Positions 41,178-52,407 are shown, counted from the first letter of the stretch. The stretch is DNA of 64,000 bases from Rhynchopus euleeides (GCA_963210315.1 OY723238.1:62001-126000); one strand, 5' to 3'. The notes: generated by a model not told the origin, from the sequence alone. Program-made: numbers and translations.

Positions 41178-42954
41178 CTAGCTGCTCGGTGCGAGCGCGG
41201 CATCGGAAGGCACTGGCGGGTCTACTGCAAGCAATGCACCACGATACGTTCCCAGCAGATCCTGTGTGGTGTCGTTGTACACCGCGTCTGCCATCCCCTG
41301 CGTGACATCCTTGGCCCGGTCGTTCGCACCCGGCGGGGGCATCAGACGGTCCCTGCAGCAATGGGCGGTGTACGGTGAGCGACGGACACGCTTCATAGTT
41401 GCACAAGCTGGTTGTTCAACACAACCCCTCCCCCCAAAGCCTGCTGGGAGACTTGCTGCTTGCTTTCACTCTCGACAATCAAACACCCCCCCCCCCCCAA
41501 AAGCCCAACGCCCCAAAAAGCGAGAGAAGCGACCTCGCGGTTCTGATAAAAGCCTCGACACCTGCAGGCCGTGACAGAGCCACACCTGCACAGTCTTGTC
41601 TACTTCGATTCGCTTCCATAATGCACCGAAAGAACCCTCCAACATACCTCCCGGGCGGGCGGCCGAGGTGGAGCTTCGCAACAGTCTGGCAGTGGTTGCG
41701 CCCCTTGACGTGCTCCAGCATGCGCGGTGGCGGCAGCCACATCGCGCAGTAGGAACAACGGCGCACGACGGGGTCGGGCATCGGCTGCTGCAGCGCTGCC
41801 TTCTGCAGGAGCTCAATCCAACGCTCCAGCTCCACGTCTGTCGTCTTCTTGATGCCACGCCTCTCAAGGCGCGGTATGCCTGTGCACTCCTCGGAACGCC
41901 TGCGGTGCCCCTCCATGCTGAGCTTCGCACGTTTCGTGGTCACCTCGCCGAAGGGCGACGAGCGGTGCTTCTCGAAGTTGACGTTCGTCACCATCGCCTT
42001 CATCACGTCTGACATCGACTGCGTGCCGTGCCCCGCCTCCTCCAGCAGCAGCATGCAGGCCTCGAAGGTGCTGACGCGCCCCGCCTCGCTCTGCTTCCTC
42101 AGGGAGCTGAACATCGACTCGTGCAGCACCGCGCCCTGCAGGTTGAGCCGCAGCCTCTTCACCTGTGGGTTGATCTTCGTGATGATGGAGAAGAGCACAC
42201 GGGCCTGCCCCCAGGTCCCATCCAGCACCAGCACTGTGATGTCGCTCAGCCCCCTCACGCTGTCAGGCAGGGCTGTGGCTGGGGGTGTCGGCGTGGGTGT
42301 GGGTGCGTCAGCACCACCGGGAGGCTCAGGAAGTGCAGCGCCGCGCTGCGCGATCCCCTGCTCGATGTCCTCCAGCGTCACGGCAGTCTCATCGGGGAAC
42401 AGGATGTAGGTGTTGGGATCGTTGATCAGATCGCGCATTCGCGCCTCGTGCTGCCCGTAGAGCAGGAACTCTCCACCCAGCACCTGGGAGACGAGCTTGC
42501 CGGTGCTCGTGGCGCGGCAGAACTCGTGGGGGTGGTAGAGGACCGCGAAGTTGAGCCGCGTGTGGATGTAGGGGAGCTCGTCGCAGAAGCAGGCCTCGCG
42601 CAGCACCCAGCAGAAGGGGCACCGCGCAGCCTTCAGCGCCTGGTGCAGAGAGAAGCGGAGTTTCCGGATGGAGCCTTCGATGAAGCGACGCTCCTCAGGC
42701 ACGGTCTTCAGGTAGGCCCGCCATTTGGCCTCGTCAGCACAGATGGCGCCCTCCACCTCCAGGGAGGCTGCGACCGCACGGATAGTATCGCGGAAGCGCT
42801 GCTGGCCAGGAGTCTTGCCTGGCGCAGTCAGCAGGTCGTACGAACCCTGGCCGGCCGCGATTCGGGCTGTCTCGCTCTCGTCGGCATCGCCCTGATCGTC
42901 GTCCCCCCGTTCTTGCAAGGGGTCCAGAGGAGGCACAGGGTCTGCACCGCCCAT
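41178..42954 (-). CDS. DTW-domain protein with matrin/U1-type zinc finger
   Basis: Two exons: 41648-42954 and 41178-41352. Donor GTATGT and acceptor TGCAG, phases 2 and 1; 493 aa. The DTW domain has the Cys-rich start (CPFCWVLREACFCDELP), YHPHEF, and the signature LDGTWGQAR. Known DTW proteins (DTWD1/2, TapT) transfer an aminocarboxypropyl group from S-adenosylmethionine to tRNA uridine (acp3U). Before the last exon there is a C2H2 finger, CSYCAMWLPPPRMLEHVKGRNH, of the matrin or U1 RNA-binding type. The gene lies between UBL-WD40 copies 5 and 6 and shares the WD40 3' flank as its upstream region. Confidence 0.85.
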
Positions 42955-43022
42955 TGTGTGCCTGCAAGGGTGGTGGTGACAGAGGCACAAATGTGGCAGG
43001 AAAAACAGCGACGTGATATGGG

Positions 43023-43185
43023 TGGGAGGGTGGGGGCAGAGGCTGTCTGGAAGCACTGTGTCATCCTGAGCAGTCGCACCTCAGATGCAGTGCACGCTGC
43101 CTCCAACCAGCAGGGTCAGGAGGTGCTGTGCTGCGAGGCAACGAGCAAGGCAGTGCACCGCAAGCACACAAGCAGAACAGGTTGC
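43023..43185 (-). repeat. Conserved 3' flank of UBL-WD40 genes
   Basis: Follows copy 6 and ends about 70 bp before the DTW gene start. Confidence 0.85.
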
Positions 43186-44322
43186 CTAAGTGCTGCCCTC
43201 TCCCGGAACGTCACACACAGCAAACACATTCACAGGACGCCTGATTGGGGCGAAGAGCCACCTCCCACACGGGCTGAGGGCAACACCTTCACCCTTTGAC
43301 TCCACTTGTCCCAAGCACTCCAAGGTGCTGAGCTTGTACAGCTCGGTATGACGAAAAAGGGACACTGCCACAACATCACCTGGCTGTGACACGGCAAGCA
43401 CGTACGGGGTATCAGAGAGAGCGACAGTACGGATGCAGGTGAGGGTGGTTGTGCACCACACATTCAGGGAGTAGTCGTCAGAGCACGACACCAGGTGCTG
43501 CTCGTCCTGAGTCAAGGCGATGAGGTTCACAGAGTCTGTGTGCTCAGACAGGGTATCGGTGTGGGTGAGGGTGCTGATGTCATACACACGGATGGTCTTG
43601 TCCTTTGACCCGGTGAAGATCCTCGTAGTTGACACTGCAATCCCGTAAACAGAACCGCTGTGCCCCTCCAGCACTGTGGCACTTGGTGTGCCCTCCAAGT
43701 CCCACACACACACCTTCCCGTCTCCGTCACCCGACACGAGACGTCCACAGTGTGTCCACCCTGCACTCCACACTAATGTGTCGTGCTCCTCCAGACACCA
43801 CACCTGTTCCCACGTTGCTGTCAGCCACACGCAGATGGTGCTGTCATTTGAGCACGTTGCCAGCCACGTCCCACAGACCGAGAATGCAGTGGACGGAATG
43901 TACTCCTCCCCATGTGTGAGGTGCACCACCACACCAGCAGTCGTGGTGTCAAACACAGTGATGTGTCCTTCATCGTACCCGACGCAACACAGGGTGCCAC
44001 ACCTCGACAGTGTGACGGAACGGACATTCTTCTGATGCTCAGAGTTGTAGACAGCGGGAGCGTTGACGTGTGGCCACCTGCGGACGAGCTGGACACGATC
44101 CCCAACCTCGAGACCCGTGTTGGCAACGCACTCTGCATCGTCCAGGTCCTCGTCACACCCTTCGATGCGTGCCGCCAGCCCTGCAGCCTCCCGGTCTGCG
44201 TTGATGGAACCCGCGAACATCTCCTTGACCGCATCCGCCTTCAGGCTGAGCACGGTCCCGCCATCCGCAACACCGACGACACAGCTCCGCCCGCTCTCCA
44301 CATGACACACCGACACTTCCAT
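43186..44322 (-). CDS. UBL-WD40 protein, copy 6
   Basis: 378 aa, start MEVSVCHV. UBL as in copy 1, with Cys in place of Arg at position 6. Variable patches: HDTLVWS and GEEYIPS, both nearly the same as in copy 1 (HDTLVWS, GEEYIRH), plus HSGSVYG and HTDSVNL, which differ from copy 1. It therefore combines patches found with different partners elsewhere. DDYSLNVW replaces EDKSLRVW. Its upstream flank is shorter and unlike the others, so this may be the edge of the array. Confidence 0.85.
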   Translation of the reverse strand: MEVSVCHVESGRSCVVGVADGGTVLSLKADAVKEMFAGSINADREAAGLAARIEGCDEDLDDAECVANTGLEVGDRVQLVRRWPHVNAPAVYNSEHQKNVRSVTLSRCGTLCCVGYDEGHITVFDTTTAGVVVHLTHGEEYIPSTAFSVCGTWLATCSNDSTICVWLTATWEQVWCLEEHDTLVWSAGWTHCGRLVSGDGDGKVCVWDLEGTPSATVLEGHSGSVYGIAVSTTRIFTGSKDKTIRVYDISTLTHTDTLSEHTDSVNLIALTQDEQHLVSCSDDYSLNVWCTTTLTCIRTVALSDTPYVLAVSQPGDVVAVSLFRHTELYKLSTLECLGQVESKGEGVALSPCGRWLFAPIRRPVNVFAVCDVPGEGST

Positions 44323-45241
44323 CCTTCCGCTTTCCTGCCCCTGGAGTGAGTGGGTGGATGCACAACACAATAGTTCTGAACATGTCGCAGCTGTATGCAA
44401 GATGGCGTGGCCTCCAGTTCCCTGCAGGCCGGCATTTGCGAAGAAAGGTCTTGAGGGCGGTTTTTCCCCCGACCCGGCGTTTCGTGGCCTGTCTCCTCGC
44501 CAGACGTGTTACAGCTCGTCTCGATCACACCACAAGCTGCCCTGGAAAGGGCAACACGACCGACGCCACTCGGCCTCAGAAATGAGCCATATGCGGCCAT
44601 AGTCTCTTGTGTTATAGTCTCGTGTGCAGACCCCGCCGCCACTATGCAGTGGCGTGGGTGGACAAGAGGGTGTCTCCACAGTGCAACATCCCCTCATCCA
44701 TGCGAGCACTTTACCCCCCGCCCCCCCCCCCCCCCCCCACCCGTAACCAGGATAAAGCTGCTGCACACACCCACCCACCATCGACGACCCTCCGCCCAGA
44801 GGGCCCTGACAAGGAAAAACCCGCTGGTGCCACAGACACGCAAGGCAGGATCTTGCTCTGAAAGACCATCTCTGACGCTGACCGTATCACAATGTGACTG
44901 CGGCCACGGTCCAGAAATCACCGTCTGTGCAGCACCGTCTGTGGAGGACACTCAGACACAGTGCCTCATAGGGGTATATATGTGTTGAAGTGGGAGAGAA
45001 TGAAGGAGGGGGGGGGGCGCTGTGAGGAGGGGCTGTCGCTCTGCATCGTCGGCAGTGTTGGATTAACGGCTCTGCAGAGTACAGAAGTCAGCGAGAGACC
45101 GCTGCACGAGAATGATACGCGGTCACTCTGTATCAAACTGTGTGCGGGGCGGGGGGGGGGGGGGTAAAGAGTAGGATGTAGAATCGATTGGGGGGGAGGG
45201 AGGGGGGAGGGGGGGGGGATCACGTGCGAACGGAATTTTAT
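44323..45241. other. Intergenic, no gene seen
   Basis: Contains a 16-bp C run near 44723 and a dispersed repeat at 45053-45121. Confidence 0.5.
45053..45121 (+). repeat. Dispersed 80-bp repeat, copy c
   Basis: Matches 12696-12775 over GTTGGATTAACGGCTCTGC, TACAGAAGTC and CCGCTGCACGAGAA. Confidence 0.65.
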
Positions 45242-48200
45242 ACACGGCTTCTCTAAGCTCTGACTAGGAACTCGGCCCCTGAGCCAGATTTCACCCCCAC
45301 CCCCACTTAGACTAAGCCCTTAACTTTCGACCCCCTAAAAATTAAGGGCTTAATTTAAGGGCTTAATTTCTTACTAAGGGCTTACTCAGGGAATACTAAG
45401 CCCTTAGTAAGGGCTTAGTATTTTACTCGAATTCTCACAGGAGCGACGGCTTCACAGGAGTGGGACCGGGTGTTCCGGGAGCATCGCGGCCCGGCGGCGA
45501 ACGTGCCCGCCTCGCGGAAGGGGGCGATGACCGCAGCCGCCCGGGTTGCGCACACCGACTCGCGGGAAGGGCGGCCCAGCGGGCGCTCCCGCCCGCTCAA
45601 GCGGAGGCCCAGCACCTCCCGCGACCGCCCGGGCGGAAACAGGCCATGGAGGAAGGAGCCTCTTTTTCGCGGGGCCGGACAGCCCCAGCACAGACGCTGA
45701 GGGGGGCCCCCGGCGCCACGCCGTCCAGGGGGAGCCGGGCCCCTGGACCGGCGGCGCAACCGGGCGTAGGGTCGAGAACAATCCCCTGCCCGAGGTATGG
45801 TACGGACGTAGGGTCGACGACAGTCCCCTGTCCCCGAGCACAACCGGACGAAGGGTCGATTACAATCCCCTGTCCAAGGTATGGGACGCATCCGGGCGTA
45901 GGGTGGAGACCGATCCCCTGCCCGAGGTATGGCAGAGACGTAGGGTTGACAGAAGTCCCCTCTCACAAAGCGCAGCCGGACGTAGGGTCGACTGCGGTCC
46001 CCTGTCCGAGGCAGAGCGAGGACGAAGGGTCGATGGTCATCCCCTGTCCCGCAACGAGAAACAGCCCGCCGACGATCTCCTCCCCGGGCACACAGGTGAA
46101 GGAGGTAGGGTCGACAACAGTCCCCTCTCCACAGAGGATTCCCCAGAGGGGAGGCATCGCAGGGCGCCTCAGAAGCCCTCTGTTCCAGCGTGCCACGCAG
46201 GCCGAGGGGCGCCGGGGCAGGGCCCGACTCCACTCCCACCCCCAGACATCAGGGATGTGACGCCCCAACGGGGTCCTCAAGACGCGAACCGGGACCCACG
46301 GGAGCCTGTGAGGTGGACGCGGGCCAAGCGCGCCAGGCTGGAGGACAAGCTGTTCTCGTTCCGCGACGGACGCAGCCTAGCGGGAGCTCTGCGAAATGCG
46401 ACGGGGTGGGAGGACATTCCGCGGCTAGCACTGGCCGCACACACAGCAGGGGAGAAAGACCGGCTGTCGGCCTCATTCGAGGAGTTTTGGGGCGGACTGA
46501 GTGCGGGCACGCCGAGCGACGAGGCGGTGCTGCGCTACGTCTGGACGCGCCTGGGCAGCATATCATGCAGGACTGCGAAGACATACCTCGAGCGGCTGGC
46601 GGCGATCGCGATAGAGCAGGGCGAACGTGGGACCCGCACGCGCCGCCTCCAAAACGCCAAGAAGGCGCTCCGGCGCCTCAGCACCCTCATCCGGCCCAGA
46701 CAGGCCCCCCCTGTGGCGACGGCGCAAGTGCACGAGGCGCTGGGGGCACTCCAGGGGCGGGCGCGGGTGCTACTCGCGCTGTGCTGGGTGACGAGATGTC
46801 GGGTGCCGGTCCTGCGGTTTGTGACGCGGGCGGACTGGCGGGAGATCGATGGGGCAGGGGGGGATTCGCGTGCGACGTCGGCGGCGGTGTACGCGAAGGA
46901 GAAGCAAGCCCTCGAGTGGAGGCCAGAGATCTTCCTCCCCGCGGGCCCCATCACGGCGATCGTGGTGGAGTATATGCGCACAGTGGCCCCCTCCAGCACG
47001 GAACTGATCTTCGGGGGGAACTCCACAAAATATGCGGGGTTGAAGAAGGCGATCCTCGCGGCCCTGCCGGAAGGCTCCTGGCTCCACTCCTCGAGGAGAG
47101 GCGCGATCCAAGAGGTGCAGAAGGACGGAGTACCTCGACCGCTGCTGAAGCGTCTCCTCCGACACGGCAAGGACGCGGAGGACACGACGGCGAGATACCT
47201 CACCACCACGAACGACCACCAAAGGAAGACGGAAGCGGAGCTCCTCCGCGCGCTACAAATGAGCGACGCCGGCGAGGGGCCCTGCTGGGATTTTCTGATG
47301 AGTGGGGTGGGCTACGCGGATGAGCCGGGTGTGATCGGTCTGGAGGATCCCGAGTACGACTTGGACGAGTTTGAAATACTGGGCAGGCGACCGCCATCCC
47401 GCTCCTCGGAGAGGCTCGATGATTTTCAGTCCGGGTGCCTGGAGTACGACAAGCTGCGCACCTACGCGGATGAGCTGGGGGTGTCACCGGATTTCCTGGA
47501 CTGGTGTACGGAGGGGGGGTTGATTGCGAGGCACCAGACATCGGCAGTCCCTCTCCCTGGGCCCACATCAGACCTGAAGCCGAGCTTTGTGGCGCAGTGT
47601 ATTTCGGCGAGGGTCCTCCGCCTGCTCGGACGCGGAGATCCCAAGCGGGGCGTGGTGCGCATGTTTGACATTGCGAAGGCGGACCCCTGTGTGCGCCGCC
47701 TCATCCTTGACGGCCGCCCGGTGAACCGCCGCCTCCCGAAACCCCCGAAGTTTCGGCTCCCCACGGTGCATGAGATTGCGAGGGCCCTCCGCGACACAGA
47801 CGCTTGCATGGCGCAGGTCATCGACATCCGGGGATTTTTTCACCAGTTCCCTTTGTCCGAGGGGGTATCCTCCTTTTTCTCCGTGCGGGTCGCCCAGCGA
47901 TGGTATGCGTGGACACGCCTCCCGATGGGCTACTCCTACGCGCCCTGGATAGCGCAGTCCACGGCGCAGCTGTTCCTCGGGGGTCTTGTGGAGGTGACAG
48001 CGGCGGCGGTATATCTGGACGACATCCTGGTGTGGGGCACCTCGGCGGTGGAGGTCGCGGCAAGGGCGGCATACGTCCGGGACCGGATTGTGCTGGCGGG
48101 CGGAGAGATCAACGCCCGGAAGAGATCGGAGGGGCCCCTGCCGCGCGTCACCTACCTGGGAGTCGAATTCGATGTCGCCACGGGACGCTACCGCTCCGGC

Positions 48201-49548
48201 TGCAGTTGGGGAGAAAAGGCCGTTGTTGCGGCGGTGCCCATCCTACGGGACGCTTCCCCTTCGGTGCGGTCCTGCTGGAAGCTGTTCGGCATAGCCTTCC
48301 GCGTGGCGCACGTCAGGTAGACCCGCCTGTGCGTACTCCGTGAGACCCTGTCAACGCTGCAGGGGGCCGCGCAGCGCCTGCACGAGGGGTCTCTGACGTG
48401 GGAGGACCCGTTCGTGCTGTCCCCCGCGACGCGGGACGAGCTCGCGGCGTGCGTCGACGCAATGCGGGTGAACGACTGGCTCAGCCTACGGCGCGAGCAC
48501 CCGAGGCTGGCCGACATGGCGGTGTGGAGCGACGCGTCAACAACAGGCTGGGGAGCTGTGGTGTCCGTGCCTGGGGGTGCGGACTCGCAGGTGGCCCACG
48601 GGGTGTGGGCGCGCGAGGGGCAGTCCGGCGACATGTTTGTGCTGGAGCTCCTGGCGGCGGAGAAGGCGATCCGGCTGGCTCTGGACCTCGGCAGCCGCAC
48701 CCCGCTGCTGGCGGTGGACAACCAGGCCGTCGAGTGTGTGCTGCGCAAGGGGCACAGCCGCGTGCGCTTTGCGAACGTTATCTTGCAGCGCATCTTTGGG
48801 ATGCTTGGGGGACGCGACGCCGTGCTGGGGGTCCATCGGATCCCGACGGCGGACATGCCCGCGGACAGCTGGTCGCGGGCGGGGTGTGTGGGTGCCACGC
48901 GGTGCGGGCGTGAAAGCGCTCACGTCGTGGAGCGGGAGAGCGGCTTCGCCGCCTCGAGCGCCTGAGCGAAGGGTCTGTCCCGGCTCTTCAGCTCTCCGGT
49001 CCCCGCACGCAGAATTCAACAACAGTGACAACAGACAGATTCCTATTCCCTCCCCTCCCCCATCAGCTGGAACGGTTTTTCGAGCACCCCGGCTGAGCTC
49101 GGGCAGCTGCTCCTTTTTTCTCTAGTATCTGGTGGCCCCCTCCTAGCTAACTTGTTAGAGCACTCGCAGAGTGCGACTTGGGGGGCCACCAGTACTACCT
49201 TTGTTTAGTGCACAGTCGCTCAATAATCAAGAAGACTCCACTCACTGAGGTGAGGTTGGAAGGGACGGAGACGAGACACCACTACAACGCCCTTCATCAG
49301 GCTCTTTCGTGCTGTCCCGGCTCTTCAGCTCTCCGGTCCCCGCACGTTGTTTACCTTCGCCGGAGAGTATTCTTCTTCTGAGAAATGCTGGAGTGTTGTC
49401 TAAGGGATGACTAAGCCCTTAGTAAGCCCTTAGTAAGAAATTAAGCCCTTAAATTAAGCCCTTAATTTTTCGGGGACTGAAAATTCAGGGCTTAAAATTT
49501 AAGTGATTTATCGCCCTACCCCTTAGTAGGAGCTTAGTGAAGCCGTGT
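45242..49548 (+). mobile_element. Tyrosine-recombinase retroelement (DIRS/VIPER-like)
   Basis: About 4.3 kb with inverted terminal repeats of about 150-190 bp (ends ACACGGCTTC; inner AAATTAAGGGCTTAATTTAA). Parts in order: a low-complexity N-terminal region with about eight GRRVDxxPLS-type repeats (45.75-46.15 kb), a tyrosine recombinase (46.3-47.2 kb, with HSSRRG, RHGKD and ARYL), a reverse transcriptase (47.6-48.3 kb, VYLDDIL) and RNase H (48.5-48.9 kb, SDAS and DNQAV). Recombinase upstream of the reverse transcriptase resembles trypanosomatid VIPER order rather than classic DIRS. A GTCCCGGCTCTTCAGCTCTC segment occurs twice near the 3' end (48977, 49313). Looks nearly whole, with about one break, so a recent insertion is likely. 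Confidence 0.85.
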
Positions 49549-50733
49549 TTATAGCCATAAAGTTTGGGAATTTTCACGGAGGATTTTGCACCGAAATATC
49601 GCACCGCAGCCCACCCCCTGCCAGATGTGTTGCTTCTTTGCGAGGCACTCGTGGGGCCTGCTCGACGGCCACCTCCTCCCCAGTGTGGGTCTTCGCTGTT
49701 CGTTCCCCTTCGTCAATTCTTCGTCAGTTTTCAGCCAACTCGACTGGAAATGCACTATAATGCACACTCTAAATAAAGCGAAGACCCCCAGTAACAACAA
49801 TAGAAGCTGCCCCCTCCCACCCTGTGTACTTGTTTTGCCTCCACCTTGGGAGGGGGGTGGGGGGGGGGGGGGCTTGCTGTGCATACATCTGCTTCGGACA
49901 CACCACCTCGGAAGAGGGGGCTGATTGACAACAGGGAGGGGGGGGGGGCACGGAACTGAAGAGAAGAAGAAGAGAGATCGTGGGAGGGGAAACTCGGGAT
50001 GAGGGGGAAGGCAGGGGGTGGGTGGGGGCAGCTGCTGACACGACGCGGTGGTCAAGGGGCCTGACATGCCATGTGACATGTCAGGGTGACAACCAGGGTG
50101 ACGATGGCCTGGGGACACAGAAATCCCGTTTGTAGAATTTGTGAGGGGGCGGGGGGGGCCGGGGGCATTGTGCGGAGTCAATGTGTCAAATGTGCGAAAC
50201 CTGTATCTGTTCGGGGTGCATTGGTCCTTTGCACATCGTGCGAGCGGAGAACGAGCCACCACAACTTCAACGTGCTCTATACACTTACCCCACCGTCGCC
50301 ATCAGGCTCAGGGTGCGATTATCAGTTCAGGGTTTTGTGGAGAAGCGTCAAGGCAACAAACACAAGGAAATCCATCAGAGCGGTTGTTGATAGGTGCGAC
50401 TTATGCACACAAATCAAACCCTTCAGGCGGAGTATCTCCCTTCCGTCTGGCAGGGCTGTGGATAGAGCACATTTGGTTGCGGCTCATCTGACAGCACTGT
50501 CTTTTCGTTTGTTTCATTGGCGCTTTGAAGCTTTCAATGTGGCAGCCGCGGGGGTGGCCGCACGAAAAGAAACACGGGTTGCGGCTGCGAAGCAGCGAAA
50601 GGTCACTCTTCTCTGCGTTTGCGATGCATAATCACAAACATAGTGGTTTTTCGTCCCGAAGAATCCCACACGAATCAGGCGCACTCTTTGCGATGCCACA
50701 CCTCCAGGCTTCTGAAGTTTTGGACCCGGCACG
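49549..50733. other. Intergenic, no gene seen
   Basis: GC-rich with long G runs; a plus-strand frame with scattered Cys pairs was considered and rejected. Confidence 0.5.
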
Positions 50734-52090
50734 TCACGCCAACATCGTGGCCTTGAGGTGCGCTTTGATGTTGGGCGCTGTGTCAGGGTGATCCACCAAG
50801 AGGTGCCCCTCATACCGGGCCTCGAGGTCTGCCCCGCAGTCGACCAGCAGCTGCAGAATCTCAACCTGCATGATGTGTGTACGGTGGCATCAGACTATTC
50901 TATGATCATCCGTTGCCTGGTTATGCCTGATGTGACAAAAGATAACCCGGCATGACCAGAGGGTGAGCTGGATACGATATCTTGTTGAATCACCGCAGCC
51001 ACAACTCACATAATTGCTGGCCCCATCCGCATGTCCGCGTCGTGGCACCCCGCCACCACCCCTGGCGTGAATTGCATTGAAAGAAACGAGTCACCAGACG
51101 AATCCATGGCCAGGCCATCCTGGCCATCGAATCCCTCCCTGTGGGAGCAGGCAGGCGCCAACCACACGGGCCCCCCCTTAGCACGTGAACCCCTGAGGAA
51201 CATACCTGTGCGATGCTCAGGAATATCACGGGCATCCCGTTGCCCTGCCTGCGCTGGTTGGGGTCAGCCCCGGCATCCAGGATGAGCTTGATCACGGTCG
51301 GGTTGTCGCACATCACCGCCCAGAAGAGCGGGGTCATGCCCGAACGCAGCACCTGGTTCACATCGAGCGTGTTGCTGGCGAGGCACTTCGCTACCTTCTC
51401 CTCGTCCCCCGCCTCGATGGCTGTGAAGATGTCGCTCTCTTTGTTCGCCATGCTGAAGGTGGCGTCCGCCTCATAGAAGTCGACGCTGCGGTGGAACCAC
51501 AGGCCCATCTTCTTCTCCTGCGCATCGTCAGCATCGCTTTCGCTGTCGGAGTCACGGCCCTTGTCACGCCGCTGCGAGCGCTTCGAGAACTCATCGCGCA
51601 TGAGGGCCGGCTCCACCGCACGCTTCGTGATGAGCCTGGTGCCACGGGGGCTAGTCGGGCGAGCTCTCCCGTACAGTGCGTTGTGCGACAGCAGGGTAGG
51701 GAAAACAGGCGACACCGTCTCGTTGAGGTCCAGCTCATGCTCCACAGCCATCCAGAGGCGGAACAGCTCGCGCTTGGGAAACTGTTTCGGGTTCGGCACG
51801 ACGGTGAGCAGCTGCAGTGCGATCTCGCGGTGGGTCTGGCAGCTTGCCTGTTCGTTCTGCGTGAGGTACACCCAGTCCCCGTTCTGGAGGCCAACGTCGA
51901 GATAATCCAATGCGTTCTGCTCGTTCTTCGGCCCGTCCATTGCAATGTGCCACACAGCACACCCACGCTCTTTAGCGAGCGCCTGGATGCACTTCAGGGG
52001 GTCCCCATCCTCCAGGCAGCAAATGAGTGGCGTCCTGCACTCGCTGTTGTCATAAAGGCGCTGGATGTGAGGGAGAACCTCCACAGTCAT
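50734..52090 (-). CDS. Dynein-AAA6-like domain fused to ankyrin repeats
   Basis: Exon 1 is 51206-52090 (start MTVEVLPHIQ) and exon 2 is 50734-50865; donor GTATGT, acceptor TGCAG, phase 0; 338 aa. Residues 20-140 resemble the AAA6/C-terminal part of dynein heavy chains: TPLICCLEDGDPLKCIQALA, GLQNGDWVYLTQN, then FPKRELFRLWMAVE. The ATP-binding modules are absent, so it is not a motor. A charged linker follows (DSDSESDADD). Ankyrin repeats then run from about residue 225 to the end (GMTPLFWAVM, LILDAGADPN, LQLLVDCGADLEA). A small extra exon between the two could exist, since the repeat joined at the junction is short. Likely a protein-binding adaptor; function unknown. Confidence 0.75.
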
Positions 52091-52407
52091 GGTTCCAGTG
52101 TCTGCGTGTCCTGGTTGGGTGGGGGTGGGGGTGGGGGTGGGGGTGGAGGGGAGAGAGGGTGCGGTGGGGGAGTCAGGCTGTGAAACAAGACCGTCATTTT
52201 TGGGGATCGTAGCCTGTGGGTCAAAGTGGGATATCCCGCTTTGATAGGGGGATGTTGGCAGCGGGCGACAGGAGGCCAGCCTCCTTACAGACAAGCACGT
52301 CATATTGTGGGTGCGTCGCCCCCCGCATGCACGCCTCGAGACTGGCAGTCAGGCGAGAAGTCGTGGGAGGTGTGGGGGTGTGATTGGTAAGAAAATCTGT
52401 TTGCTTT
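52091..52407. other. Intergenic, short GT-rich repeat
   Basis: A (GGGGGT)n tract at 52117-52145 lies just upstream of the ankyrin gene start. Nothing else seen. Confidence 0.5.

Noticed and set aside
46190-47323. 377-codon plus-strand frame inside the retroelement
   Set aside because: Overlaps the recombinase frame and is Gly/Arg-rich without motifs; a shadow.
50086-50631. Plus-strand frame with several CxxC pairs
   Set aside because: Crosses a G run, lies on the strand without host genes, and the Cys spacing fits no zinc-finger family.
51007-51065. Small middle exon of the ankyrin gene
   Set aside because: The only GT/AG-bounded segment is 52 nt and would shift the frame between two phase-0 exons.
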